A DNA stretch of 64,000 bases from Phycisphaeraceae bacterium (GTDB taxonomy: Bacteria; Planctomycetota; Phycisphaerae; Phycisphaerales; Phycisphaeraceae): positions 16,624 to 80,623 of the forward strand of contig JADLFV010000046.1 in the NCBI GenBank assembly GCA_020849625.1, in the 5' to 3' direction. Shown here one piece after another: positions 37,622 through 46,484 of this stretch. The notes under the pieces were generated by a model. That model had not been told where the DNA came from and ran no database searches. It worked only from the letters and a program-made list of their open reading frames with translations. Numbering within the stretch: the first letter of the stretch is position 1; every line of letters begins with the position of its first letter. Made by a program: the position numbers and the translations under genes.

Positions 37622-37813
37622 TCAAGGCACGCGACGGGGCAGTGTCACGGGATGTCCGCCGGAAGGAGAGAACCTGCGTTTGAGGCATTCGACATTGCAG
37701 AAATACTGATCGTGGTCCAGTGACACGAAGCCCCGAATGCCGACGATGCTTTCACGCACTTCGATGATCTCGTCGCCTTCTTCTATCAACTTGCCGCAAG
37801 TAAAACATCTCAT
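37622..37813 (-). CDS. 63-residue zinc-ribbon protein
   Basis: From ATG 37811-37813. MRCFTCGKLIEEGDEII at the start and HDQYFCNVECLKRRF near the end give a CxxC ... CxxxC zinc site like treble-clef or zinc-ribbon proteins. A longer upstream frame exists but has no recognisable sequence. It stands alone upstream of the second cyclase module. Confidence 0.6.
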   Translation of the reverse strand: MRCFTCGKLIEEGDEIIEVRESIVGIRGFVSLDHDQYFCNVECLKRRFSPSGGHPVTLPRRVP

Positions 37814-38199
37814 GGTGTCCCAACAACCCACGATTACATAAAACTTCGGCCAACTTGCCAATGGAAGCCGCCTTAGTTTTAGGATGAGCCATATTACATT
37901 ACCACAATACATAAATACTTTGATAAACCTCCCAATGTCACGCATGCTGGAATACTTCCGCGATAAATTGTGAGCTTTGTTCACATACAGGCTTTTCGAG
38001 GCATACGAAAAACCGCCGTTCCGATAACTGTACACAGATGTCGTTTGGTCGTGCATGGTCATCCCCTGTTAACACAACCCAATTTGTCGATCAAGAACGC
38101 ATACATGAACGATAAGGTCAAAGAGATGCCGACGAATAGCTTAAGCAGGAATGCAATAATCATTTGATAACCAATACGCAGGAAATAGGACAAATTAAT

Positions 38200-38553
38200 A
38201 TGAGTATCCACCAATCAGTCGATCCATATGAATGTTGCTTACAAGCCCTGGGAAGACAGGCGCGAAGTGATGGAATTAATTTCCCAGCCGTTACTACACG
38301 CCTTCGTCGATGGGCGATTGAACAGGCTGACATCGATCGCATCGTTATTGGGTGGACAGACTGTTCTTATATGTTGAACGTCTACGTCCGGTCATTGAGT
38401 CAAACACGAATGCGAGAAGTGGCTGCTGCAATGATACCAGTGCAAGAGTTATTCAATGGACATTGGCCCTACCTACACATACTAAATCCTCCCGAGCAAC
38501 CAGGCATCACCATAGACCCATTCTTTAGCTACGCAGTGTATCGCAACTTCTAA
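38200..38553 (+). CDS. small partner protein of the cyclase module, copy 2
   Basis: 117 residues from ATG 38200-38202 (a TTG at 38164 is in frame). DGINFPAVTTRLRRWAIEQ and RIVIGWTDCSYMLNVYV align with EGVSLPSVATRLRRWAMER and VVIGHTSQEYTVAVQI of copy 1. The N-terminus (QSVDPYECCLQALGRQ) and C-terminus differ. Its stop lies one base from the stop of the convergent cyclase gene. The tail-to-tail layout is thus the same as in copy 1, 30 kb away. Confidence 0.7.
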   Translation: MSIHQSVDPYECCLQALGRQARSDGINFPAVTTRLRRWAIEQADIDRIVIGWTDCSYMLNVYVRSLSQTRMREVAAAMIPVQELFNGHWPYLHILNPPEQPGITIDPFFSYAVYRNF

Positions 38554-38554
38554 C

Positions 38555-39991
38555 TCAAGGAGGGAATTGGCCGGAACTAGATGCCATAATCTTCATCAGT
38601 TTCGCCTCTGCATCAGCTATTCTGTGATTATAGGGCCATAACATGCGAGCCTTAGCTAAATCTTTCTTCCATTGTTTAAACTGATTTTCGTGGATTTGAT
38701 CCGATAGCGTTTGTAAGGAAACAAGCATGCTTGTAACCAATGCGTCTGATTCAGCCCGATGAACAGAATCAAAGCGGTCGCGAATGGTAACAACAGCTTC
38801 TTGTGCGTGGTGAATTGCCTTCTTATTCAATTGTAGTTCATGCTGCTTAATGTATAGCTCGGCAATTAGTGTCTTTGCCAAGATTTCGCCCCCTATATCC
38901 CTGATGCGTAGTGCTGCTTGAAGTGCCTGATTCGCATGCGTAAGGGCAAACGCAATATTACTAGAAACGTTTTCGTCTGTAGTGCTTTCGGCAGTCTTCC
39001 TTTGGAAAAGTCTACCCATGTAGAGCCACGGGCTGGCTGATTCTGGCCTCAACTGTTTGGCCATGCACAAATGGTCATACGCGCGGTCCAACCGATTAAC
39101 CAAATCTCCACTATCCTCACGCTGTATAAGGATTTGGGCAACACGCAAATGTGCATAGAAATGACGATGGTTCTCCTTGGTGATCTCTTCAAGATACTCC
39201 ACTGCCTTCACTACGTCATTTGGCTTACCACTACGCGCCAGACGCTCTGCTTTATCGATGGTATCTCTAGTTTTGTCATCGTCCTCTTCAGGAGTAGGGA
39301 AATACGGAATATCATCGCAGCGCTTAAAATCAGATCCACTGGGCGCAAGCGCACAGACATCTTGAAAGTCACTGCAACCTTTGATGAGCCGCTTCTTGGG
39401 TCCACAACTATTGGGGAATGTGGCCTTGCCCCCTGCATCGTGAAAAACTGCCGCAGAGCAAACGACCCCATTATCCATAGCGAGACCACAAAACCGTGAT
39501 GCCATGTCAACAGTTGGGCCAATCGGGTCCGCGACCGTTGCTGTTGGATATGTAAAGAAATACACGTCTCCAGAACAAACGCCAATACGTGTGACTATTT
39601 CATCATATCCGTTTCGCCCATATTTTCTATTGGCTGCAACAATTGTTTCAACAACAGATATGGCTGTCTCTAAAACTTCGGCAGCTTTGTTCTTTCCTTT
39701 CCATATTGACAATACGCCGTCACCCATGTACTTAACAACCAAGCCTCTACTTCCAGGTCTTTGTATCGTCGAAGCAACCAGGGCATTGTGCGTTGTCGTT
39801 TTCTCAAGCCATTGGAAGGGTTGGTGATATTCTTTATATGCGGTTGATCCTTTCAGGTCGCAAAACATTACATATGCATGTTCGCCAAGCTCAGTAACAT
39901 GCGTGATTTGATCACGTATGCACGAAAGACTGCTCTCGCTTAGGGGGGCATTTGCAACCGAAGAAGGAGGGCATGATGAAGGATCTAACAT
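38555..39991 (-). CDS. class III nucleotidyl cyclase with TPR-like C-terminus, copy 2
   Basis: 478 residues with GGAGG seven bases before ATG. The cyclase domain has YVMFCDLKGSTAYKEY (D45), VVKYMGDGVLSIW (D91), RIGVCSGDV and GPTVDMASRFCGLA; the position normally held by Asn in VNxAxR is Asp162, as in copy 1, with Arg166 kept. The C-terminal 240 residues are helical repeats (LARSGKPNDVVKAVEYLEEI, HAYDHLCMAKQLRPESASP-like). Both metal aspartates are present so it should be active. Similarity to copy 1 extends over both domains in layout. Confidence 0.85.
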   Translation of the reverse strand: MLDPSSCPPSSVANAPLSESSLSCIRDQITHVTELGEHAYVMFCDLKGSTAYKEYHQPFQWLEKTTTHNALVASTIQRPGSRGLVVKYMGDGVLSIWKGKNKAAEVLETAISVVETIVAANRKYGRNGYDEIVTRIGVCSGDVYFFTYPTATVADPIGPTVDMASRFCGLAMDNGVVCSAAVFHDAGGKATFPNSCGPKKRLIKGCSDFQDVCALAPSGSDFKRCDDIPYFPTPEEDDDKTRDTIDKAERLARSGKPNDVVKAVEYLEEITKENHRHFYAHLRVAQILIQREDSGDLVNRLDRAYDHLCMAKQLRPESASPWLYMGRLFQRKTAESTTDENVSSNIAFALTHANQALQAALRIRDIGGEILAKTLIAELYIKQHELQLNKKAIHHAQEAVVTIRDRFDSVHRAESDALVTSMLVSLQTLSDQIHENQFKQWKKDLAKARMLWPYNHRIADAEAKLMKIMASSSGQFPP

Positions 39992-40315
39992 TATGTACCT
40001 CCAGAATACGTGTCAGGATAAGCTATTATCCACCAGTTGCCACGTCGTGCAACACGCATTGGCATAGTCGCATTGTAGCATTACGCTGCCTGGTCTTGCA
40101 TATTGTCAAATTGCTACAACACGCAGGCATTCCACCTCCTGACAGGTGACAATCGCCTGGACGGACGAGAGGGGTAACCTGTTTGGGGCGACAAACTCAC
40201 TTTGCGCCAGCGCATTCTTGGAACATAACGACAGGTACGAGCGCTATTTGGAAACTGCCAAAGAATACGGATGCTGTCCTGGGAGAGTATACTTGTACGA
40301 TTTGAACTGTTCTAG
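39992..40315. other. intergenic stretch at the island's right edge
   Basis: About 320 bases. An extended -10-like TGCTACAAT (minus strand, 40072-40080) could drive the cyclase gene. Near-identical short repeats AACACGCA(TT)GGCAT occur at about 40050 and 40117. A plus-strand frame at 40146 has no recognisable sequence. Confidence 0.3.
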
Positions 40316-40582
40316 AACCTGCGCAGCACGCGGAAGATTGATCTGGCCGAGCAGTACCAATTACACGTCGTTTGCACCTGGTTGGGCAACTCACAGCCCG
40401 TGGCTGCCAAACACTACCTGCAAATCACCGATGCATACTTCAAATCAGCCGCAAAAGCCGACCCGCGCGCTGCAAAATTCAATGCAGCAGTTGCACGCAC
40501 CACATCGCACCGAGATGCAGGCGGAGTAGTCCGTGTTACGGTACGATCGCCTCGGGGGCGGACGGAGGACCACCGAGAATAG
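40316..40582 (+). pseudogene. 3' remnant of a tyrosine recombinase
   Basis: After a TAG at 40313-40315, the frame reads NLRSTRKIDLAEQYQLHVVC, TWLGNSQPVAAKHYLQITDA and on to the stop at 40580-40582. This is the C-terminal end of a phage-type integrase: the HxxR-type helix, the W-x-GN segment and the KHYLQ tyrosine. Intact relatives usually have LFQNLRSTR or similar, so the in-frame TAG (ELF-stop-NLRSTR) could be a CAG-to-TAG change. No integrase sequence is visible upstream, so the rest is lost. The 3' end overlaps the stop region of the TPR lipoprotein gene. Confidence 0.75.
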
Positions 40583-41153
40583 CCATCTTATCTCGTGCCC
40601 AGCCTGTCCATTCGGGACGTGTATCTTTAAAGATCAGGTCGGCGAGCAACCCTCGCAGTTCAGTATCGCGATCGCCGCGTGTCACGCGAGCGCGGGCGAG
40701 ATTGCCAAGGATCTCGACGTTGTCCGGCTCCAAGTCCAGCGCCTCGCGGTAGTAAGCCACAGCCTTATCCAAGCGATCCACCGCTTCAAAAACCAATCCT
40801 AAGTTATTTCGCGGCTCCGGGTGATTGGGCATCAGCTTCACGGCGTACTGGAACTCCCACGCGGCCAGGTAATAGCGGCCCTGCTCGTAGTAAACCTTGC
40901 CCAAGTTGTTGTGTGCCGGACCGAACATAACGTCGGCGGTTAAAGCCTGCTTGAGTGTCTCTTCAGCCTTGTCGAGTTCCCCTTGATCCAGGAACTCGAG
41001 GGCAACGGCGTTCAGGGTGCGAGCTTCCTCGGTATCACCACGCTCGCCGGTGGGATTGGTTTCATAGACGTCGGTTGAGGCGGTGGGAGTGGATTGACAA
41101 CCTAACAAGGCTGCCAGGCAAAAGCTCAAAGTCAGAATAGGAAGTAGTTTCAT
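40536..41153 (-). CDS. TPR lipoprotein, possible secretin-pilot or assembly factor
   Basis: 205 residues from ATG 41151-41153. A lipoprotein signal is present (MKLLPILTLSFCLAALLGC, lipobox ending at Cys19). Three TPR units follow (GPAHNNLGKVYYEQGRYYLA, HPEPRNNLGLVFEAVDRLDK). It is last in the gsp operon, 10 bases after gspM, and resembles the PilF/GspS type of periplasmic helpers that assist secretin assembly. It could instead act in outer-membrane anchoring of the export machine. Role by position and fold. Confidence 0.75.
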   Translation of the reverse strand: MKLLPILTLSFCLAALLGCQSTPTASTDVYETNPTGERGDTEEARTLNAVALEFLDQGELDKAEETLKQALTADVMFGPAHNNLGKVYYEQGRYYLAAWEFQYAVKLMPNHPEPRNNLGLVFEAVDRLDKAVAYYREALDLEPDNVEILGNLARARVTRGDRDTELRGLLADLIFKDTRPEWTGWARDKMAILGGPPSAPEAIVP

Positions 41154-41163
41154 GGTAATCATC

Positions 41164-41709
41164 CTAATCAACCGTCCCGCTTATTGCATTCGTTTGTGTT
41201 GTGGGCGAGTAGACCAGATAGCTCACGGTGGTTTCCAAAGTCCAGAGTTTCTCGTCGTCCGATTCATGAGGCACCGTCAGGCGAATCGCAGTTGCACGGA
41301 GGTTGAACGATGAGTCTTCAACCAGCGTCAGGAATCGGCAGACCTGTTCCAGGGAAGCGTTCCGTATCAACACTTGGGTTGGATTTTCCAGATAGGGGCT
41401 GTCACCCACGCGCCGAGCCTGGTTGGGCCAGATGCGGACTAGATTGGCGCGGTCAACCTGGGCTTCACCTGCCGCCTTCTCAATCAAGGCCGCCAGTTCG
41501 TTAATCTGTACCTCGCTTGCACCCGCCAGATTGGGCTGGTCCCGCAGCCAACTTATCTGGCGCACCAACTGCTGGCATTCTGCCAGTTCCCGGGCGATGT
41601 CTTCTGCCGCCGCCTGCTGCCCCCACAATTTGTGCAATGCCCAGCCGGCGGCACACGCGGCAGCAAGCAACAGAAGAGACGAGACAAGAGCAGGATGTCG
41701 TTTGTTCAT
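41164..41709 (-). CDS. gspM: type II secretion GspM/PilO-like inner-membrane protein
   Basis: 181 residues: a single N-terminal membrane helix (LVSSLLLLAAACAAGWALHK), a coiled-coil (ELAECQQLVRQISWLRDQPN) and a ferredoxin-like domain (NPTQVLIRNASLEQVCRFLT). This is the GspM/PilO layout; GspM recruits GspL to the inner-membrane platform. It overlaps gspL by four bases. Assignment by fold order and locus, as sequence conservation in this family is poor. Confidence 0.7.
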   Translation of the reverse strand: MNKRHPALVSSLLLLAAACAAGWALHKLWGQQAAAEDIARELAECQQLVRQISWLRDQPNLAGASEVQINELAALIEKAAGEAQVDRANLVRIWPNQARRVGDSPYLENPTQVLIRNASLEQVCRFLTLVEDSSFNLRATAIRLTVPHESDDEKLWTLETTVSYLVYSPTTQTNAISGTVD

Positions 41710-43379
41710 GGCGCACCCCCCTTAACCAGCCCCACCTCGACCTCAGTATCTGGCGGCATGGGCGGTGGCTTTTCGGGTGCCGGTGAAACCATCGCTGAGT
41801 TGAGTTTTCCGACCAGGGTGAAGGCGATGCCTTTGTCAGGCAGGTTCTCTGTTCGCGGCGGGTCAATCACGAATTGCCCGTCACTGCGCATCGTCGAGGC
41901 GATACGGTCAGCGTCGCTATGGGAACGAGCCTGCCCGTCCAGATAAAGATCATCCCGATCCAGCCGCAACTCCAATACACGGAAGCGCAGCCCCTCGCCA
42001 CCCTTGGAACCCTTGGAACTTCCGGGGGCCCCGAAAGTGTGACCACCCATTAGGTATGCGATTGACGTCAAGGTTCGATGCAGCGAGTCCAGTGAAGAAT
42101 GCCAATCGGGTAGCTGCTCACCCTGACCGCTCATGGCGGCCAGCTTGCGGTGTTCACTGCGTAATCGAGCTACGATGCCCGCTGGGACTTTCTGGTCAGG
42201 GAACGCTTGGTGGAACAACTCCTGCTGACTGTTTTGCATCTCCTGAACCATCAGTGTGTATTGATGTCCTCGCCACAGACTCGTCGCACAGATGCTAAGC
42301 AGTAGAACTATCGTCGCCGCCACGGCGGCATAGAAGGGCGTTTGAACGCGATGAATACGGTCGCCTCGTGCCAGTTGACCTCGACGCAGATCAATATACG
42401 CGGCAAAACCCTGACGAGCGATCCGTTCCGCCGCCTCGCCGATGAGCTGGCTGGTATCTCTAACGATGACGTGGGCCTGCCAATCACGCCACGACTCTTG
42501 CGACGCTTCGACGACACCCTGACCATCGGCATAGACCCACACCCCCGGAAGGTCTGCTTCCGAACGATGCGGATGTTCCATCGGCTGCTTAAAAAAAGCC
42601 GGAAGCCCCGGGGGATCAGGAGAGATTGCGATCCTTGCCGGAGCCTCCGGAAGTCCTGAAAGTATAGAAGGCGAAGTTCCTGGGATTTCTTCTTCCGCCC
42701 CCGGAAGTGTTGTATCCGAAGGTGCTGACCCAGGAAGTTCTGTAACGTTGTCACTGACTTGTGGACTGAGACTTACTTCCGGGGGTTTGAACTGGAGAGA
42801 CAGGTCAAAGCCGTTGTGGCGCCCGCAGGTCCAGCGCAGAGGCTGCCCACCTTCAACCACAAACCAATCAAAACCATCCTCAACGAGCAAGAGCAGTGTG
42901 CCGTCAGCAATGCCTTTATCACGAATCGCCGTCTGTGCTACCAAAATGGCGGTGGGGACCAAGGCGCAGACGCGGATCGCCTCATTATCCAACGCCTCCA
43001 GCAGAGGCAGCATGCGGCTTGTCTCAACGGCCACACCCAGCGCATGTGTTTCATGCGCAATGAAATCCGCCGTAAGCTGCTCAGCATCCTTGGGCAGGTA
43101 TTCTTCCAGCCGATACAGCATACCCGACCGGCGCTGGCCACGGTGCAACCCTTCCGTTGAGATGGTGGCCGCCAGGCATGCATCAGACGGGATCGCCAGC
43201 ACCAGTTCTTTCAATACGGCACCGGCTTCCTCCGCCGTTCGCCTTATCTCAGCGACGACCCCTTTGGCATCTGTCTCAGCAGCGACGGTAATGGGAATTG
43301 CCCGACAACTCTCACCGTCACGAACGATGAGCGTTGGACTTTCGTCCTGCATCAGGATGGCTACCACGCGAGGTTTCAA
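41706..43379 (-). CDS. gspL: type II secretion GspL/PilM-like protein
   Basis: 557 residues. The N-terminal half has the actin-like strands of GspL/PilM (AVLKELVLAIPSDACLAATI, MLYRLEEYLPKDAEQLTADF, GTLLLLVEDGFDWFVVEGG). A membrane helix (FYAAVAATIVLLLSICATSL) separates it from a periplasmic ferredoxin-like domain. A Pro/Ser/Gly-rich linker around residues 200-280 carries three exact decamers CCCCCGGAAG, read as PEV, LPG and LPGV. GspL anchors the ATPase GspE to the membrane. Overlaps gspM by four bases. Confidence 0.8.
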   Translation of the reverse strand: MKPRVVAILMQDESPTLIVRDGESCRAIPITVAAETDAKGVVAEIRRTAEEAGAVLKELVLAIPSDACLAATISTEGLHRGQRRSGMLYRLEEYLPKDAEQLTADFIAHETHALGVAVETSRMLPLLEALDNEAIRVCALVPTAILVAQTAIRDKGIADGTLLLLVEDGFDWFVVEGGQPLRWTCGRHNGFDLSLQFKPPEVSLSPQVSDNVTELPGSAPSDTTLPGAEEEIPGTSPSILSGLPEAPARIAISPDPPGLPAFFKQPMEHPHRSEADLPGVWVYADGQGVVEASQESWRDWQAHVIVRDTSQLIGEAAERIARQGFAAYIDLRRGQLARGDRIHRVQTPFYAAVAATIVLLLSICATSLWRGHQYTLMVQEMQNSQQELFHQAFPDQKVPAGIVARLRSEHRKLAAMSGQGEQLPDWHSSLDSLHRTLTSIAYLMGGHTFGAPGSSKGSKGGEGLRFRVLELRLDRDDLYLDGQARSHSDADRIASTMRSDGQFVIDPPRTENLPDKGIAFTLVGKLNSAMVSPAPEKPPPMPPDTEVEVGLVKGGAP

Positions 43380-43387
43380 GGCAAGAG

Positions 43388-43891
43388 TTACTCCTTCGGC
43401 ACAGATAAGGTGACCGATTGGTCGTAATAGAGCACGGTAATGGAATCCGCCGTAATCTCTTTGATGACAGCTCCATCCACGCTATCACCTACCCCCGGAA
43501 AGACCAGTTGTCCGTCAGCACTCGTCACAATGGCCTGTGAGCGATCAGGTTCAAGGATCGTCCCCAGCAATTGGAACTTCATGGGCGGCGGCGCAGCTGC
43601 CTTTTTCACTTCCGGGGAGGGAGGTGGGGGATCGTACAAGGGGCGGCGCAGATTGCCGGACCAGACACTCTTGAAGTCTTTGGCCGTTAGCCTGTCCGAT
43701 ACAAGCAGAGTCGTTCCTGCTGCTGTAGGCTCGTCTGTAGCGTCCTTACCCTCGACTTGGTGCTGGTACCCTGGGGAATCGTCCGGGATTGAGGGAGTGA
43801 GACCGAAAGACACAACCACCACTGTCGCCGCCAGCGCCGCTGTTGCCAACAGCCATAGACATCGTTTGATGTTGCGTACGGTCATCTTCAT
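43388..43891 (-). CDS. gspC: type II secretion GspC-like protein
   Basis: 167 residues from ATG 43889-43891, chosen because it follows the stop of gspK by a few bases. The membrane helix (CLWLLATAALAATVVVVSFG) is followed by a linker and the homology-region fold FQLLGTILEPDRSQAIVTSA, SITVLYYDQSVTLSVPKE. No PDZ domain follows, so it is shorter than proteobacterial GspC. It should link the secretin to the inner-membrane platform. Confidence 0.75.
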   Translation of the reverse strand: MKMTVRNIKRCLWLLATAALAATVVVVSFGLTPSIPDDSPGYQHQVEGKDATDEPTAAGTTLLVSDRLTAKDFKSVWSGNLRRPLYDPPPPSPEVKKAAAPPPMKFQLLGTILEPDRSQAIVTSADGQLVFPGVGDSVDGAVIKEITADSITVLYYDQSVTLSVPKE

Positions 43892-43896
43892 GGTGG

Positions 43897-44781
43897 TTAC
43901 CAGCGCAGCCGGGCTTGCAGTTTGGGTTTGTCGTGTTCCATGTTCACGACGGCGAAGCTGTACCAGGAGCGTTCCTTGGTGTATAGCTGAGTCCACAGGC
44001 TATAATTCTGAGGGTCATCGGTCAGTCGTCCGCCAACGCGCTTGCGTTGCTGGTGGCTCAGCTCCAGCTGCGACAAGAGACTTCCCACGTTGGTTTCTGG
44101 CTGTTCGCTGCGTATCTGCTGCAAACGAGCCAACTGACCCATGCTCAGATCGGGTGCCAGGGCGGATTCCAGCACTGGCGGGGGCGCGCTGTGCCAATCG
44201 AGTTGGCCGCTACCCCAGCACGTCACATTACGGCTTAACGATTGACACAGATCTTCCGGGGGGGCGTGGACAAAAATCTGCTCATACGTGGCAACTGCTG
44301 GCCATGTCTTCTCTTCCTGCTTCGAAGCCTTGCTTTCCTCTTGCTCAAGCGGCTGTAGGGCAATGTCAACCTTGGGGCCGCTGCGGAACATCCGGCGCAG
44401 GCTCGTTTCAGTGGCGTCCTGCCCCGCCCTCTGTAATGACTCGTTGACATCCAGCTTGGCGTCTTCATTAGCGAAGATGAGGTGGATAGTTGTTTGGCCT
44501 AGGACCAGGGTCTGTTCGGCAACGTGAATATCCGTACCCGCCTCGACGGCTTCGGTTTGCTGCTCTGCGATGATGTCACGAGCTTGTGGAAGCAGGAGCC
44601 GTTCGCAGCTTCGGAACGCCCATTTCCGCTGCAATCCGTCCGCAGCATCAATGGTATCCAGCATCTGGCGGCTGCTCGTCCTGGCAATCATAGCCAGCAT
44701 CGACCCGGCGATGGCCAGCAACAGCAGCGCCATTAACAACGCAAAGCCACCAGCCGGTATGGCAGCACAATGCTTGGTCAT
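43897..44781 (-). CDS. gspK: type II secretion GspK-like pseudopilin
   Basis: 294 residues. The short leader ends AIPAGG|FALLMALLLLAIAGSMLAM, the class-III signal cleavage site; it lacks the Glu at position +5, as usual for GspK. A large C-terminal domain follows (ESALAPDLSMGQLARLQQIR), matching the alpha domain of GspK. It is the largest minor pseudopilin and caps the pseudopilus tip. Four-base overlap with gspJ. Confidence 0.85.
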   Translation of the reverse strand: MTKHCAAIPAGGFALLMALLLLAIAGSMLAMIARTSSRQMLDTIDAADGLQRKWAFRSCERLLLPQARDIIAEQQTEAVEAGTDIHVAEQTLVLGQTTIHLIFANEDAKLDVNESLQRAGQDATETSLRRMFRSGPKVDIALQPLEQEESKASKQEEKTWPAVATYEQIFVHAPPEDLCQSLSRNVTCWGSGQLDWHSAPPPVLESALAPDLSMGQLARLQQIRSEQPETNVGSLLSQLELSHQQRKRVGGRLTDDPQNYSLWTQLYTKERSWYSFAVVNMEHDKPKLQARLRW

Positions 44782-45413
44782 GGTGAACCCCCAATCACCC
44801 GTTCAATCAGTTGCTTGGGGGCGTCAGCTCGTTGAATGCGAATATGCACACTTGCCGCCCCCGCCCCCGCCCCCGGAAGGGGGGTTGAAGAAGTTGCTTG
44901 TGAGTTCGGTGGTTCTGCCGAAGAGTTTTCCGATGAATTCACCTCAAAACATGCAATCCCCATAGCCAGTAGCTCAACCTTGGAATCCCGTGTCGCGTCA
45001 GCGCTGTTACCACCAACAGGAACTTGCTCACGTACCAGTAGCTTGGGGGCATCACTCGTACCGCTCTCCATCAACCGATACCGGACAACCATCGGTCGTC
45101 GCCCCCGGAAGGGAGCCGAGCCCGACCCGGTGGGGCCGCTATCAGCAGATGTATCAATAGCAAGGCGATTCAATGTCTCGATCCGCAGAACGCCCTCTGC
45201 AATCGTCACGGACTTGGTCATGGCCAGGTCGTTTTGGATCAGGTCGAAGATGGGCTGAAATTCCGCCCCCGCGAAGGTCTGGGAACTTGCTGATTCCACG
45301 GCTGCTTGGGTGCGCCCCAGCGATGCGGTAACCGTCAGCACAGCCCCCATCAGCACGGCGGCGATGGCCGTGGCCAACAGAAGCTCGATCATGGTAAATC
45401 CCCTCGCTTTCAT
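44778..45413 (-). CDS. gspJ: type II secretion GspJ-like pseudopilin
   Basis: 211 residues, MKARG|FTMIELLLATAIAAVLMGA with Glu5 intact. The middle (EFQPIFDLIQNDLAMTKSVT) resembles GspJ. A Gly/Ala/Pro-rich segment near the C-terminus (PLPGAGAGAASVHIRIQRAD) coincides with a decamer copy at 44870-44879. Overlaps gspI and gspK by four bases. Confidence 0.8.
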   Translation of the reverse strand: MKARGFTMIELLLATAIAAVLMGAVLTVTASLGRTQAAVESASSQTFAGAEFQPIFDLIQNDLAMTKSVTIAEGVLRIETLNRLAIDTSADSGPTGSGSAPFRGRRPMVVRYRLMESGTSDAPKLLVREQVPVGGNSADATRDSKVELLAMGIACFEVNSSENSSAEPPNSQATSSTPLPGAGAGAASVHIRIQRADAPKQLIERVIGGSP

Positions 45414-45901
45414 GTCGAGGCTGCTTTCTGTCTTGCCCGAGTCTCCATTGGCTGGCTTCCAGTTTCACCGCTCTCTTCGGGTTCCGGAACCAATAGCCGT
45501 ATGACAAGTACCTGCTGTTTTCCTTCACCGTCGGAAGTTGTCGTTGACTCGACGGTCGAAGTGGGTGTTCGCCAAAGCGTCAACGTCAGCAGGTTGACAT
45601 TCAACTTGTCCAGGTCATCGCGTTGTTCGGTCTGTGTCTGCCACCTGTAGTCACCAATGACACCCGAGCCATCACGAGGCAATGTGTCCAAGTCCTGCCA
45701 CCAGCCCTCCAACAACTGGTCGGTAAGTGTGACCGCCTCCAGTCGCTGTCGAGCCAATGCGGACTGATGAATAAATCGTCCGCGCGCCACAACCACGGCG
45801 CTCAACAACGAGCCCAAAATGACAAGGGCTGCCAGCACCTCGATCAGGCTGAAAGCCCAGTCACGACGATGGCCATTGCTCAAGCAACGAGAACACCGCA
45901 T
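45410..45901 (-). CDS. gspI: type II secretion GspI-like pseudopilin
   Basis: 163 residues from ATG 45899-45901. Leader MRCSRCLSNGHRRDWA|FSLIEVLAALVILGSLLSAV; the residue before the cleavage site is Ala rather than Gly. The GspI-type domain (EAVTLTDQLLEGWWQDLDTL) follows. The start lies inside the end of gspH. A start further upstream (45940) is less likely. Confidence 0.75.
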   Translation of the reverse strand: MRCSRCLSNGHRRDWAFSLIEVLAALVILGSLLSAVVVARGRFIHQSALARQRLEAVTLTDQLLEGWWQDLDTLPRDGSGVIGDYRWQTQTEQRDDLDKLNVNLLTLTLWRTPTSTVESTTTSDGEGKQQVLVIRLLVPEPEESGETGSQPMETRARQKAAST

Positions 45902-46484
45902 CAACCTGCTCCTTGGAGTCCGAGGACCACATATGTCCACTTAACCCGGCGAATATCAGAAAACGTTCTTCTCCATTTTGTCCTGAGAGGTGCAATGAGT
46001 ACGTCGGGCTGTAACCCCCAGTGGTGAACGGTACTTCCACTTCATGATCTGCCCACCCTTGCTGTGACCCCTTTATCCGAACACCAGTCAGCTCAAACCC
46101 CGCGGGAACGTCCCAACGGGTTGTCTCCTGGATTGTGGCATAGCTCTCCTGCCCGAGACGACTTTCCACGCCTTGGTTGTCCATGTCGAATACCAGTCTC
46201 GTCTCTCGGTCGAAGCGTCTGGCGTGAACGCGAGCTTGTTTATCCAATGTCTGCAAACGATTTACCACATCGTTCAACTCATGAATCTGCCGAACACCGC
46301 TCAGTGATACGGTGACCATGCTCACCAACAACCCCACTATCACCAGACACGCCGCCACCTCCACCAACGTAAACCCCGCCCCCGGAAGTAGAACTGTCAA
46401 TACAACTTGCGACAAGTATTTGCAGCGGTAATCAGGTGCTTGCCGTCGGATGCGTCTCATTGCGAGCTTTCTTTCAACGACCAA
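45861..46484 (-). CDS. gspH: type II secretion GspH-like pseudopilin with extended leader
   Basis: 207 residues. LLPGAG|FTLVEVAACLVIVGLLVSM is the cleavage site and hydrophobic helix. The leader before it is about 37 residues, far longer than the usual 6-15, and its last residues (LPGAG) are encoded by the decamer copy at 46379-46388. The C-terminal domain (RFLIFAGLSGHMWSSDSKEQ) is beta-rich. An internal ATG at 46460 gives a slightly shorter leader. Overlaps gspG by 28 bases. Confidence 0.75.
   Translation of the reverse strand: MVVERKLAMRRIRRQAPDYRCKYLSQVVLTVLLPGAGFTLVEVAACLVIVGLLVSMVTVSLSGVRQIHELNDVVNRLQTLDKQARVHARRFDRETRLVFDMDNQGVESRLGQESYATIQETTRWDVPAGFELTGVRIKGSQQGWADHEVEVPFTTGGYSPTYSLHLSGQNGEERFLIFAGLSGHMWSSDSKEQVDAVFSLLEQWPSS

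Noticed and set aside
40146..40529. 127-codon plus-strand frame upstream of the integrase remnant
   Set aside because: Its C-terminal half is the remnant read in the wrong frame and the N-terminal half is not recognisable.
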